A stretch of DNA of 64,000 bases from Streptomyces lincolnensis (GCF_001685355.1 NZ_CP016438.1:5766001-5830000); one strand, 5' to 3'. Counted from the first letter of the stretch, positions 46,337 to 55,644 are shown. Notes: generated from the letters alone by a model not told the origin. Made by a program: numbers and translations.

Positions 46337-46499
46337 GTGCGGATGGTTCGTGGGGGACGTGAACGAGGGGTGGCCCGGTGGTGGCGGGGGGTGGTGGGGT
46401 GGCTGGAGCAGGTGTTGCGCTCCGGTATTTCTTTGACCAGCGGTTTTCGATGAGGGGGTAAAGGGTCGGGCCGGGGTGGTGGCGGGGGCAGTGCCCGGG

Positions 46500-47786
46500 T
46501 TACAGCAGGACGACGCAGCCTCGCCGCTCCAGCTCGGTCAGTAGTGGTGTGGCGCGGGCGCAGGGATTCCAGCGCAGGTCCAGCTTCTCCAGGGCGGGCA
46601 GGTCGAGGAGCCACTCGGGGAGCCGGGTGAGGCGGTTGCCGCGGACGTCGAGGTGACGGAGGCGGGGAAGGCGGGCCAGGGGCGGGGGGAGTTCGGCGAG
46701 GGCGTTCTCGCGCAGGTCGAGGTGGCGCAGCTCGTGGAGGTCGGCCGTGGACGCGGGGAGGCTTTCCAGCGCGTTGCCGCGGAGCCAGAGTTCGCGCAGG
46801 TCACGGAGGTGGCCGAGGGTGTCGGGGAGGGCGCTCAGCCGGTTGTGCTGGGCCCGCAGCTCGCGCAGGGAGGTCATGCGGCCGAGGGAGTCGGGCAGGG
46901 CGGTGAGGGCGTTCTCGCCGACGTTGAGATAGCGCAGCAGCGTCAGCCGGCCCAGGGAGGCCGGGAGCTCGGTCAGCCTGTTGTCGTGCAGGTAGAGGAA
47001 GCCGGTGAGGCCGGTCAGGGCGCCGAGTTCGTCGGGGACCGCGGTGAGGTGGTTGTGGCCGAGGTCCAGGGTGGTCAGCCGGTGCAGGCGGCCGATGTCG
47101 GGCGGGAGGTCGGTGAGCCCGTTGTCCGCGAGGATCAGGATCTGGAGTTCGGTGCGCCGCCAGACCGGCGCGGGTACCTTCCCCAGCTGCCGGCGCCACA
47201 GGTTCAGTTCGTGCGGTGCGGCGGCCCGGTCCTCGGGTGGTGGGGTGTCCTCGCGGCCCGCCAACAGGCCCAGCACCCGCACCAGTTGCCGACGCGCCTC
47301 CGGGTCGGTGAGGAGGCCCTCCGCGTCGAGCGTCCCCCGGTCCACCGGGATCCGCACGCAGGCCGGTTCCACGAGCGCGGCACCCGTGTAGCCCAGGACC
47401 GTCCGCAGCGTGGCCTCGGCGCCCTGGCCGCGACCCGGGGCGGCCGCGTTGGTCCAGGCGACCGGCTTGCCGACGATCTCGGTGCCGCCCACCGTCCAGT
47501 CCAGCAGGTTCTTGAACGAGCCCGGCAGGGTGCCCGCGTACTCGGGCGAGCAGATCAGGATCCCGTCCGCCCGATCGATGGCCTCCCGCAACTCGGCCAC
47601 CGGCCGCGGCAGCGGGTCGGCGTCCTCGTCGGGATTGAAGTGCGGCAGACCCGCGAGGCCGTCGTAACGGACGGCACGAACCCGTGCAGCCGGTGCGAGG
47701 GCCTGGACGGTGCGCAGAACGGCCTCGTTGGTGGAGCCGGCGCGCAGGCTCCCCGAGAGCAGCAGGATCAGCGGGGGTGTGGGCAT
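46500..47786 (-). CDS. FMN-reductase-like domain fused to leucine-rich repeats
   Basis: 428 aa. Residues 1 to about 185 are a flavodoxin-fold NADPH-dependent FMN reductase: ILLLSGSLRAGSTNEAVLRT near 7-26 and ADGILICSPEYAGTLPGSFKNLLDW near 75-98, the latter very typical. Residues about 210-425 are roughly nine leucine-rich repeats of 23 residues, pattern LxxLxLxxNxLTxLPxxLGxL. There is no signal peptide or membrane segment, so the LRR horseshoe is cytoplasmic. The LRR part should bind a partner protein and the flavin domain may be regulatory. The start is the ATG at 47786. Confidence 0.85.
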   Translation of the reverse strand: MPTPPLILLLSGSLRAGSTNEAVLRTVQALAPAARVRAVRYDGLAGLPHFNPDEDADPLPRPVAELREAIDRADGILICSPEYAGTLPGSFKNLLDWTVGGTEIVGKPVAWTNAAAPGRGQGAEATLRTVLGYTGAALVEPACVRIPVDRGTLDAEGLLTDPEARRQLVRVLGLLAGREDTPPPEDRAAAPHELNLWRRQLGKVPAPVWRRTELQILILADNGLTDLPPDIGRLHRLTTLDLGHNHLTAVPDELGALTGLTGFLYLHDNRLTELPASLGRLTLLRYLNVGENALTALPDSLGRMTSLRELRAQHNRLSALPDTLGHLRDLRELWLRGNALESLPASTADLHELRHLDLRENALAELPPPLARLPRLRHLDVRGNRLTRLPEWLLDLPALEKLDLRWNPCARATPLLTELERRGCVVLL

Positions 47787-47820
47787 GGGGGGCAACTTAC
47801 TTGGGGGGCCGGGGTGTTCA

Positions 47821-48530
47821 CGGTGCTCGTCTGCGGTGAGGTGGTTCGTGAGGTCGGTACGGGGGCCGGTCCGGTGGAGGGGGAGGGGACCTGGCGTCCA
47901 GGCCGGGCGGGGCTGTCCGCCACCCCGACGGAGGTATGGGCATGAGGTCGACCTACGTGCCGGGCTGGGGCGTTCGCGGTGGGCGGACGGTGCTCGTCTC
48001 CGGTGAGGGGTGCGTGAGGTTGGCACGGGGACCGGTCCTGTGGCGGGGGAGGCGGGACCTGGCGTCCAGGCCGGGGGCTGTTCGCCGCCTCCGACGGAGG
48101 TATGGGCATGGGGTCAACCCCTGTTCCGGGCAAGGGCGTTCAAGCGGTAGGCGGACGGCACCCGTCTCCTGGCCCGGCGACCGTCGAGCGGCACTGTCGG
48201 GCGGTCACGCGGCCGACGGCCCCGGCTTCGAGGCAGTGGCGGCAGCGCCGGGAGGCGACCGCGCGGTCGGCGGACCGTACGGGCAGCAGGGGCCGGTCGG
48301 TGTCCAGCGCCGGCGGCAGTGCTCGGTCGCCTCGTCGAACCACCGCAGCAGCGCGCCCCGTTCGCGTGGCACAGGCGCTGCCTCGCGCCCGTCATGGTCC
48401 TCGGGGAGAACAGCGGCCGCCCGCGGGTTCGAGCCGGTGAGGTGGTTCGTGAGGTCGGTACGGGGACCGGTTCCGTGGAGAGCCGGCGTCCAGGCCGGGC
48501 GGGGCTATCCGCCGCCCCCGACCGAGGAAG
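47821..48530. repeat. Degenerate long direct repeats at the cluster's left edge
   Basis: 718 bp (47787-48504) without a convincing gene. A unit of about 167 bp starts CGGTGCTCGTCT at 47821, recurs directly at 47988, and a shorter third copy lies at about 48437-48530. Copies share GTGAGGTTGGCACGGGGACC-type sequence, CTGGCGTCCAGGCCGGGCGG and (copies 1 and 2) GACGGAGGTATGGGCATG. The third copy overlaps the last codons of the thioesterase gene. The stretch 48156-48436 between copies 2 and 3 has only low-quality frames on both strands. Confidence 0.75.
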
Positions 48531-49281
48531 GCGACCCCGTGGTGACGCTGCGCATGATGTCCGCGAGGAGGGCGTCTCGGTGGGTCGTGAGGAAGAAGTG
48601 GCCGCCCTCGAAGGTTCGGAGGGTGAAGTCGCCGGAGGTCGTCTCGCGCCAGGCGGCCACGTCGTCGGCCGTGACGCCGGGGTCCGCGTCGCCGACGTAG
48701 GCGGTGACGGGGGTGGTGAGGGGGGCCGTGGTGGTGGGGCGGTAGGTCTCCATGAGGCGGACGTCGGCGCGCAGGGAGGGCAGGACGACCTCCAGGAGGT
48801 CGGGGTCGTCGACCAGGGTCTCGTAGGCACCGCCGTAGGCGCGGACGCCCGCGAGGAGAGTGGCGTCGTCCTCCTGGTGCAGTTGTGGGCCGGTGCGTTC
48901 CTTGAAGGGGGTGGCCTGGCCCGAGACGAACAGCCGGTGGGGGGCGTTGCCGTGGGCTTCCAGGCGGCGGGTCACCTCGTAGGCGACCGTGGCGCCCATG
49001 CTGTGGCCGAAGAGGGCGAAGGGGGTGTCGTCCGCGACGAGCGGGTGGAGCGCCTCGGCTATGCAGTCCGCCAGCGGATCCATCGCCTCGATACAGCTTT
49101 CGGCCAGTCGCTCCTGCCGGCCGGGGTACTGCACCGCCGCCGGTTCCACCTCCTCGGGCAGGGCGTCGGCCCAGGAGCGGAAGAAGCTGGCGGTGCCGCC
49201 GCCGTGCGGCAGACAGACCAGCCTGAGTCGCGGCGCGGGAACCGGACGGTATCGCTTGAGCCAGCGTGCGGTCTGGGGCAC
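48505..49281 (-). CDS. Type II thioesterase
   Basis: 258-aa alpha/beta hydrolase of the TE-II class, which clears wrongly loaded carrier proteins in NRPS/PKS pathways. LRLVCLPHGGGTASFFRSW near 19-37, nucleophile S94 in FGHSMGATVAYE, Asp198/200 in YVGDADPGVT and H228 in EGGHFFL complete the set. The C-terminal SSVGGGG comes from a repeat element (see 48437-48530). GTG start at 49281 with AAGGATGG upstream. First gene of the biosynthetic cluster, divergent from the monooxygenase gene. It probably serves the free carrier protein at 55658. Confidence 0.9.
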   Translation of the reverse strand: MPQTARWLKRYRPVPAPRLRLVCLPHGGGTASFFRSWADALPEEVEPAAVQYPGRQERLAESCIEAMDPLADCIAEALHPLVADDTPFALFGHSMGATVAYEVTRRLEAHGNAPHRLFVSGQATPFKERTGPQLHQEDDATLLAGVRAYGGAYETLVDDPDLLEVVLPSLRADVRLMETYRPTTTAPLTTPVTAYVGDADPGVTADDVAAWRETTSGDFTLRTFEGGHFFLTTHRDALLADIMRSVTTGSPSSVGGGG

Positions 49282-49492
49282 TTTTCGGCCATCCTTTCCT
49301 CAGGGGACGATCAGGGCACGGTATCCGGTGTAAGGCATTCCGGGGGCGCATTCCAGGATTTGGATTGATCTTGACGCCTTCCCGGTCGTGTGTCAGGGTC
49401 CCCTCCGGAATGTGTGCCGCACCGGGGGAGCAATGCCCGATTTTGGGTCGATCGAGCAGGCGTGCCCTCATGTTCTGGAACGGGGAGCTCGC

Positions 49493-50557
49493 ATGCAGGA
49501 ACTGAAGTTCCACTGGTGTTCACCGCTGGACAGCGGGCAGCAGAAAGCGACCGAAAAATACAGATCCGGAGAGCTTGACTTCGACGGAATCGTCGACTTC
49601 GTCCAGGAGGCGGAGCAGCTCGGGGTCGATTCCCTGCTGATGGGGATCAGTTACCACATGCCGGACCCGCTGCCGATGATCGGCGCCCTGGTACGGGAGA
49701 CGGAACGGGTCAAGTTCATTCTGGCCTATCGTCCGGGCCTTTTGTCGCCGACGCTCTTCACGCAGGTCGTGAACACCATTTCGTGGATGTCGGACGGCCG
49801 AATATCCCTGAATCTGGTGGCGGGTATTTCCCCGGCCGAGCAGGCGTACTACGGCGACTTCCTGGACCATGACGAGCGATATGCCCGCTCCAATGAGTTC
49901 CTGAGCGTGCTGCACCGTTTCTGGCGGGGCGAGAAGCCGCTTTCCCACCAGGGCCGGAACTACCGTATCGAAGAGGCACAACTGGGTCTCGGGTACAAGG
50001 GCGGCGGCCGGCCCACGATCTATATCAGCGGCGCCTCGGCACCCGCGCAGAAGACCGCCACCGAACACGGCGACGTCTGGCTGCGGTACGGCGACACCCC
50101 GGAGGGAATCGCCCGGGCCACCGCCCCCGTGCTGGCCGACGGCTGCCGGGCGGGTATCCGTATGCACGTCCTGGCCCGTCCCACCCGCGAGGAGGCGCTG
50201 ACCGACCTCGCCGAGATGATGCGCGACCCCGACGAGGACCACCGCGCCTGGGTCAGCAGCTTCGTCGCCGCCTCCGACTCCGAGGCCGTGAAGAACTCCT
50301 TCCGGCTGGCGGAGAAGGCCCAGGACGACTGGCTCTCGCCGTACCTGTACTCGGGCGCGGTCGCCTACCGCGGTGGGCCGGCGCTGTGTGTCGTCGGCAG
50401 CTACCAGGAGGTCGCCGACTACCTGTACGAGTACAAGGCCGCCGGGGTCAGCGAGTTCATCTTCTCCGGGTGGCCGACCCGGGACGAGATGCGGATCTTC
50501 TACACCCATGTGCTGCCCCTCATCCGGGAGCACGAGCGGCGCGAAGAGGCGGCGTGA
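49493..50557 (+). CDS. SsuD-like FMNH2-dependent monooxygenase (LLM class)
   Basis: 354-aa luciferase-family oxygenase of the alkanesulfonate monooxygenase subgroup: LKFHWCSPLDSG at the start, FDGIVDFVQEAEQLGVDSLLM near 27-47, RPGLLSPTLFTQVVNTISWMSDGRISLNLVAG near 78-108, and GRPTIYISGASAPAQKTATEHGDVWL near 175-200. It needs reduced FMN, probably from the flavin reductase at 61784. Possible chemistry in a cluster: N- or C-oxygenation or oxidative C-S cleavage. The ATG at 49493 has GGGGAG 6 nt upstream; earlier in-frame starts lack a ribosome site. Its stop overlaps the MFS start. Confidence 0.88.
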   Translation: MQELKFHWCSPLDSGQQKATEKYRSGELDFDGIVDFVQEAEQLGVDSLLMGISYHMPDPLPMIGALVRETERVKFILAYRPGLLSPTLFTQVVNTISWMSDGRISLNLVAGISPAEQAYYGDFLDHDERYARSNEFLSVLHRFWRGEKPLSHQGRNYRIEEAQLGLGYKGGGRPTIYISGASAPAQKTATEHGDVWLRYGDTPEGIARATAPVLADGCRAGIRMHVLARPTREEALTDLAEMMRDPDEDHRAWVSSFVAASDSEAVKNSFRLAEKAQDDWLSPYLYSGAVAYRGGPALCVVGSYQEVADYLYEYKAAGVSEFIFSGWPTRDEMRIFYTHVLPLIREHERREEAA

Positions 50558-51828
50558 GGGCGCGTACCGAAGGACGTACCGAAGGGCTGCACCGCGGGCT
50601 GTTCGCCGCGGGCGTCCTGCTGGGGCTCGTCGCGGAGCAGGTGGTGCTGTTCGCGGTACCGCTGCTCATCTACCAGGAGACCGGGAACGTCTCCACGCTC
50701 GGCTTCGCCTTCGCCCTCGAATGGCTCCCCGGGCTGCTGGCCTACCCGTTCGCCGGCCTGATCGCCGACCGGGACGGCGGGGCCCGGCTGTTCTCCCGGG
50801 TGTCGGTGGCCCGCGCCGCCGTGCTCGCCGTGGTCGTCGTGGTGGTCGTGGCGCAGCCCGGGTGGGCGACCGCGGCCCTGATGGCCAACGGGGCGCTGCT
50901 GTCGATGCTGGCGGCGCCCGTGCGGATGTCGGTCGAGAAGATGGTCCCGCAGGTGGCCAGGGGCGAGAAGCTGGCGGCGACCCAGTCGCTGGTGCAGAAC
51001 ATGGAGCTGCTGGCGATGGCGCTCGGCCCCGCGCTCGCCGCGGTCGCCGTGCTCCTCCTCGGCAAGGTCTGGCTGCTCGCCCTGGCCGCGGCCGTCTTCG
51101 TGCTCGCCGCCTGCTGCTGGCTGCCGCTGCCCCGGCAGGAGTGGCGGTCCGGCAACGGCGGCGGCAGCCGGGAGATCCTCGCCGAACTCGGGCTCGGCTG
51201 GACCCTGTTGGTCAGGAACCGTCCGGTCCGCCTGCTGGCCGCGCTCAACTTCACCATCAACCTGGTCTTCGCGACCGTACTGAGCGCCAACGCGGCCCTG
51301 GTCACCGGGGTGTTCGACGCCTCCGAGTCCTCCTTCGGCCTGCTCAACACCTTCGTCGGCGTGGTCGGCCTCGGCAACCTGCTGATCATCCCGCTGCTGC
51401 TGCGCAAGGTGAACGTGTACGTCATCGGCGTCATCGGGTTCACCACGCTGTGCGCCGCGCTGCTGGTCGCCGGGACCGCGTCCTCGTTCGCCGTCTACGG
51501 CACCGCGTTCGTGCTGGGGATGACGGGAGTGGCGTACTACAACGTCTTCAACCGCACCCAGCGGATCAAGGTCCTGCCGCAGGAGCACCTGGGCAAGGTC
51601 ATGGGGCCCTTCTACCTGCTCAACCTGCTGTCCTTCCCGTTGGCCGGGCTCCTCGTCGGGACCACCGGCGGCGTGATCGAGCCGCAGGATCTCGTCGCCG
51701 TCCTCGCGGTGCTGCTCAGCGTGGTCGGCGCCGCTCTGCTGTGGCTGACCATGCGCAGCTTCCGCCGGGTGCTCGCCGAGCGGGCCGGGGACCCGGTGGC
51801 CGCCCCCGAGAAAACTGAGGTGCACTGA
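50554..51828 (+). CDS. MFS exporter (EntS/macrolide-efflux type)
   Basis: 424 aa, about 12 hydrophobic segments. VVLFAVPLLIYQETGNVSTLG near 28-48 and EWLPGLLAYPFAGLIADRDGGARL near 55-78 resemble the enterobactin exporter/macrolide efflux branch. The GTG start overlaps the monooxygenase stop (GTGA), and the gene ends immediately before the ATP-grasp start, so it belongs to the cluster and probably exports the product and gives self-resistance (inference). Confidence 0.88.
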   Translation: MRARTEGRTEGLHRGLFAAGVLLGLVAEQVVLFAVPLLIYQETGNVSTLGFAFALEWLPGLLAYPFAGLIADRDGGARLFSRVSVARAAVLAVVVVVVVAQPGWATAALMANGALLSMLAAPVRMSVEKMVPQVARGEKLAATQSLVQNMELLAMALGPALAAVAVLLLGKVWLLALAAAVFVLAACCWLPLPRQEWRSGNGGGSREILAELGLGWTLLVRNRPVRLLAALNFTINLVFATVLSANAALVTGVFDASESSFGLLNTFVGVVGLGNLLIIPLLLRKVNVYVIGVIGFTTLCAALLVAGTASSFAVYGTAFVLGMTGVAYYNVFNRTQRIKVLPQEHLGKVMGPFYLLNLLSFPLAGLLVGTTGGVIEPQDLVAVLAVLLSVVGAALLWLTMRSFRRVLAERAGDPVAAPEKTEVH

Positions 51829-53070
51829 ATGCATATCGTCCTGGTCAACCGCTGGCCCCGTTTCGACGACGACGAGGACCGCTGGGACAACGAGCTCACC
51901 CGGTACGAGGAGTTCCTCGACCACGACAGGCACCGGATCAGCTATGTCGTCGACGCTCTCGGCGCCGAGGGCGTGCTCGTCGACCCGGCCCGGATCGCGC
52001 ACTACGTGCAGGTCGAGGACGTCAACGACTTCGACCTGCTGCGCTCGGCCGTCGAGGAGGTCGTGGAGAAGGCCGGTCCCGTCGACCGGCTGATCGCCCT
52101 GTCCGAGTTCACGCTGGAGATCGCCGCCCGGGTACGGGTCGAGCTCGGCATCCCCGGGCCGACGCCCGAGGAGGTCGCCGTCTACCGGGACAAGGTCAGG
52201 ATGAAGGAGGTGCTCGCCGAGGCGGGCGTCCGGGTCCCGCGCTTCGCCGGGTGCGCCGACGCCGAGCAGAGCGTCGCCTTCGCCGCGGCCACCGGCTATC
52301 CGGTGATCGTCAAGCCGGTCGACGGTGCCGCGAGCATCGGCGTGCACCGGGTGGACGACGAGGCGACGCTGCGGGAGCTGCTGCCCACGCTCGACCTGTC
52401 CCGGTACGAGATCGAGGAGTTCGTCACGGGGGTCGTGCACCACGTGGACGGCTTCGCCGACGCCCGGTCCGAGGTGCCCTTCCAGGTCGCCTCCGTCTAC
52501 GTCGGCGACTGCCTCTCCTTCGGCTCCGGCTCCCCGCTGGGCTCCGTGGTCCTCCAGGAGTCCGAACTGCGGGCCCGGATCGAGGAGTTCTCCCGCGAGT
52601 GCATCGCGGTCCTGGGGCTGCGGGACACCCCCTTCCACCTGGAACTGTTCGTCACCGCCTCCGGCGAGCTGGTCTTCCTGGAGGTGGGCGGCCGGGTCGG
52701 CGGCAGCGAGGTGCCGCACCTGCTGAACAAGCTCTTCGGGGTCAACCTGTACGAGGCCTGCCTCAGGACCCTGTCCGGGGAGAGCGTCGAACTGCCGCCG
52801 AAGCAGGGCGATCCCAGCGGCGGCTGGCTCGTGCTGCCCAAGCCGGACGGGCTGCCGCTGAGGGTGACCCGGGCGACACCCATGAAGCCGACGGTCCCGA
52901 GCGTGTGGCGGGAACTCGTCCCCCGGCCCGGCCAGATCCTCGAACCCGGGGGCAGTTACGACGCCCTGCACAGCGGCCGGTTCATCCTGCTCCACGAGGA
53001 CCAGCGGCAGGTCACCGAGGACATGCTCCGGATCATCGAGACCTTCGAGTTCGAGGCGGAACAGCCCTGA
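51829..53070 (+). CDS. ATP-grasp carboxylate-amine ligase 1
   Basis: 413-aa ATP-grasp protein. Pre-ATP-grasp part 1-115 (MHIVLVNRWPRFDDDEDRWD); the central domain has YPVIVKPVDGAASIGVHRV near 161-180 and IEEFVTGVVHHVDGF near 202-216; the Mg-binding end reads FHLELFVTASGELVFLEVGGRVGG near 266-289, with the acidic and Arg residues expected. Such enzymes activate a carboxylate as acyl-phosphate and couple it to an amine, as in dipeptide antibiotics. It starts directly at the MFS stop with no gap. Confidence 0.88.
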   Translation: MHIVLVNRWPRFDDDEDRWDNELTRYEEFLDHDRHRISYVVDALGAEGVLVDPARIAHYVQVEDVNDFDLLRSAVEEVVEKAGPVDRLIALSEFTLEIAARVRVELGIPGPTPEEVAVYRDKVRMKEVLAEAGVRVPRFAGCADAEQSVAFAAATGYPVIVKPVDGAASIGVHRVDDEATLRELLPTLDLSRYEIEEFVTGVVHHVDGFADARSEVPFQVASVYVGDCLSFGSGSPLGSVVLQESELRARIEEFSRECIAVLGLRDTPFHLELFVTASGELVFLEVGGRVGGSEVPHLLNKLFGVNLYEACLRTLSGESVELPPKQGDPSGGWLVLPKPDGLPLRVTRATPMKPTVPSVWRELVPRPGQILEPGGSYDALHSGRFILLHEDQRQVTEDMLRIIETFEFEAEQP

Positions 53071-53119
53071 ACCGGACGGCTGCCGGGCGCGCCGTTGGAC
53101 GAGGGCGCCCGGCGACCGC

Positions 53120-53866
53120 TCAGGTGACGATCATGAACGTCGCCGCGGTGACCCCGACGACGACGATGACGCTGCGCAGCACCACCGCCGGCAGCCTGCG
53201 CCCCACCCGGGCCCCGATCAGGCCGCCGAGGGTCGAGCCCGCGGCGATCACCGCGGCCGCGGTCCAGTCGACGTCGGCGACCGCGATGAACACCACCGCG
53301 GCGGCGCCGTTGACGATCGCGGCGAGCACGTTCTTCGCCGCGTTGAGCCGTTGCAGATCGTCCCGCAGGAAGCTGCCGAACAGACCCATCAGGATGACGC
53401 CCTGGGCGGCGCCGAAGTAGCCGCCGTACACGCCGGTGCCCAGCACCCCGCACCACATCGGCACCCCGCCGTCCTCGCCCCCGCGCTGCTCGCGCCGCTT
53501 CAGCCACGCGTTCAGACGCGGCTGGAGCAGCACGAGCACGCACGCGGCGAGGATCAGCACCGGTACGACGGTGTCGAACGCCGAGGAGTCCAGCTGGAGC
53601 AGGAGGACGGCACCGGTGAGGCCGCCGATCAGGGACGCCACACCGAACCGGAGCAGCCGGCGCAGCTGCCCGCGCAGCTCACGGCGGTAGCCGTAGGCGG
53701 CGCTGAGCACCCCGGGCACCAGCCCGATGTTGTTGGTCACATTGGCCAGCACCGGCGGAAAACCACAGGCCACCAGGGTCGGAAAGGTGATGAGCGTGCC
53801 GGAACCCACGACGGCGTTGATGGCGCCCGCCGCCACGCTCGCGGCCGCGATGGCGGCGGCCTCCAT
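53120..53866 (-). CDS. TSUP (TauE/SafE) family permease
   Basis: 248 aa with about 8 hydrophobic segments. The family hallmark AAGAINAVVGSGTLITFPTLVACG is near 15-38, and the half-repeat GTGVYGGYFGAAQGVILMGLFG near 143-165. TSUP proteins move sulfite, sulfonates and related organosulfur anions. ATG at 53866 chosen; a TTG at 53875 would leave 7 nt after the upstream gene, with AAAAGG close by, and is possible. Same operon as the PP-loop ATPase, which makes a sulfur link plausible. Confidence 0.85.
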   Translation of the reverse strand: MEAAAIAAASVAAGAINAVVGSGTLITFPTLVACGFPPVLANVTNNIGLVPGVLSAAYGYRRELRGQLRRLLRFGVASLIGGLTGAVLLLQLDSSAFDTVVPVLILAACVLVLLQPRLNAWLKRREQRGGEDGGVPMWCGVLGTGVYGGYFGAAQGVILMGLFGSFLRDDLQRLNAAKNVLAAIVNGAAAVVFIAVADVDWTAAAVIAAGSTLGGLIGARVGRRLPAVVLRSVIVVVGVTAATFMIVT

Positions 53867-53882
53867 GCCGTTCAAATGCCTT

Positions 53883-55448
53883 TTACCTTCCGGAGATCAG
53901 CTCGTCGACCACAGGGCCGTCGGCGGTGTGTCGGGTGGCTATGCGCAGCTTGTGCGGGTCGCCGTCGAGGATGAGATCCACGACCCCCGACTGTCCCATA
54001 CCGGTGAGCGAGCGTCCGGTCCGGTTGGCCAGAACCCGCAGCTGGGCGAGGGGAAGACCGCTGAACCGCTCCAACTCGGCCACCAGGGCGGCCTGGTCGG
54101 CGGCCGGGGCGGCGTCCGAGGTGAGCAGGTCGGTCAGGGCGGTCAACTCGCCGTGCAGATGCGGCTGCTCGGCCTTCACATACGCGGGCAGGCCGGCCCC
54201 GGCGTCGGTGAAGGGGGAGTGGACCATGCAGACCAGCTGCTCCTCGGTGATGTCGAAGCAGTCCAGGGCGTAGGCGTCCATGGCCGCGCGCATCCGCTCG
54301 ACGGCGCCCTCACCCTCGTACCGCGCACTGATCATCTCGATCAGCTGGTCCGGGAACTCCTTCTTGCGCATCAGCTGCTTGCCGAAGGCCACGTACTCGT
54401 CGAGGCCCTCCGCGTAGCTGCGGCCGAAGACCCGCTCGCACTTCAGGCCGCGGATGTGGGCCATCAGCGCGGGGTTTCCGCAGTCGGACTCGGAGAAGCT
54501 GAAGGCGAGTTCGTCGAAGCGGAAGCCGAGGAAGTCCGTCAGCAGGTCCCAGTGGTCGCCCGAGGCGTAGGCGGTGTCGTCGTAGATGGAGAAGAACCGC
54601 AGCTGGTCGGGCGTGTCGTGGTGGACCCGGCGCTCCTCGATGAGGTCCGTCTCGCCCTTGCCGTAGATGTCGCCGAAGTAGGCGCGGCCGATGTTGTCCG
54701 TGGCCTTGAGCACACCGCGGAAGCCCGCACGGTCGTCGCCGACGGGGGCCACGCCCATGCGCTCGGCGAGACGGTGGATCCAGACCAGGTAGGTGCGCTG
54801 CTCGTAGGGCGAGTCGCCGGTGATGATGACGTCCACGCCGCCGTCGTGGGAGGCGCCGAGGCCGAAGGCGTGGGCCGCGCTCAGGTTGCAGGCGTTGCAG
54901 AAGGTCGGACGGCCGTCGCCCAGGGTGCGGTGGCCGGTGACCAGGATGTCCAGCCGGTTCCTGGCGATCACGTGCTCGCGCTGCGGCAGGTCGACGTGGA
55001 ACGGCGAGATCTCGTCGCCGTCGATCAGGAACTGCTCGCAGTCCGGGTCCTGGTCGAGCCGGAGCGCCGCGTAGGTGCGGTCGATGTTGTGCATCACCGC
55101 GACCGGCATGCCGGCGTGCCGCATGGTCACCACGCGCATCCGGAAGGTCTCGCCCGCCTCCTCGAAGAGCCGCAGCTGCATGGTCCGTACGAAGGCGGTG
55201 GTGTACGCGCTGTCCTTGCCGCCGCCGTAGGCGACCATGACGACGCGCTCACGCAGCGGGCCCAGCTCCTCAAGCTGGGCGCGGAGTTTGGGAACGCAGC
55301 GCTCCACCTCGTCCAGATGGTCGGCGGAGAGCCACTGGCGCAGCTCCGCGAGGGTCGTGCGGCGCACGTCGTCGGTGGTGTCGATGGTCTCGGCTGTCGT
55401 GCTGGTCTCGGCGGACAATCTCGTTCCCCGTCTCGTCACAAGCGTCAC
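53883..55448 (-). CDS. PP-loop (AANH-like) ATPase of the cluster
   Basis: 521 aa. The PP-loop VVMVAYGGGKDSAY (G75-S80, the SGGKDS pattern with Gly for Ser) marks an N-type ATP pyrophosphatase that adenylates a substrate and lets a nucleophile (ammonia, sulfide) attack. C184-x-x-C187 in PTFCNACNLS recalls the cysteine pairs of sulfur-transferring or metal-binding relatives. The C-terminal 220 residues are unique to me. Proteins of this superfamily insert sulfur in some pathways (TtcA, closthioamide CtaC) or nitrogen in others. GTG at 55448 is tentative; a TTG at 55418 with GGGGA is an alternative. Followed by the TSUP gene. Confidence 0.8.
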   Translation of the reverse strand: MTLVTRRGTRLSAETSTTAETIDTTDDVRRTTLAELRQWLSADHLDEVERCVPKLRAQLEELGPLRERVVMVAYGGGKDSAYTTAFVRTMQLRLFEEAGETFRMRVVTMRHAGMPVAVMHNIDRTYAALRLDQDPDCEQFLIDGDEISPFHVDLPQREHVIARNRLDILVTGHRTLGDGRPTFCNACNLSAAHAFGLGASHDGGVDVIITGDSPYEQRTYLVWIHRLAERMGVAPVGDDRAGFRGVLKATDNIGRAYFGDIYGKGETDLIEERRVHHDTPDQLRFFSIYDDTAYASGDHWDLLTDFLGFRFDELAFSFSESDCGNPALMAHIRGLKCERVFGRSYAEGLDEYVAFGKQLMRKKEFPDQLIEMISARYEGEGAVERMRAAMDAYALDCFDITEEQLVCMVHSPFTDAGAGLPAYVKAEQPHLHGELTALTDLLTSDAAPAADQAALVAELERFSGLPLAQLRVLANRTGRSLTGMGQSGVVDLILDGDPHKLRIATRHTADGPVVDELISGR

Positions 55449-55644
55449 AAGCGGAAGGGGGAATTTCCCAATTCAGTACGCGATCCGCGCGTCCCGGTTC
55501 CCCCGACCAACCCGCCGGAGGATATCGCAGAGGTATCTCAAGATGTCCAGTGCGAGAAAAGGACCGAGACGCGGAAAAAACGGACTCGATGTGGCGTGTC
55601 TCATGATTCGAGACCATCTCTTTTCCGTTCCGTTAACCCCGTGC

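Noticed and set aside
46337..46499. PHO box upstream of the secreted histidine phosphatase
   Set aside because: Only one GTTCAC unit is present; the expected tandem 11-bp repeats are missing.
48102..48440. Short plus-strand frames after GGAGGTATGGGCATG in the repeat region
   Set aside because: Although a ribosome-site-like sequence precedes the ATG in copies 1 and 2, the translations differ completely between copies and look non-coding.
50500..52995. 831-aa minus-strand frame opposite the MFS and ATP-grasp genes
   Set aside because: Gln/His/Arg-rich shadow translation typical of high-GC antisense frames.
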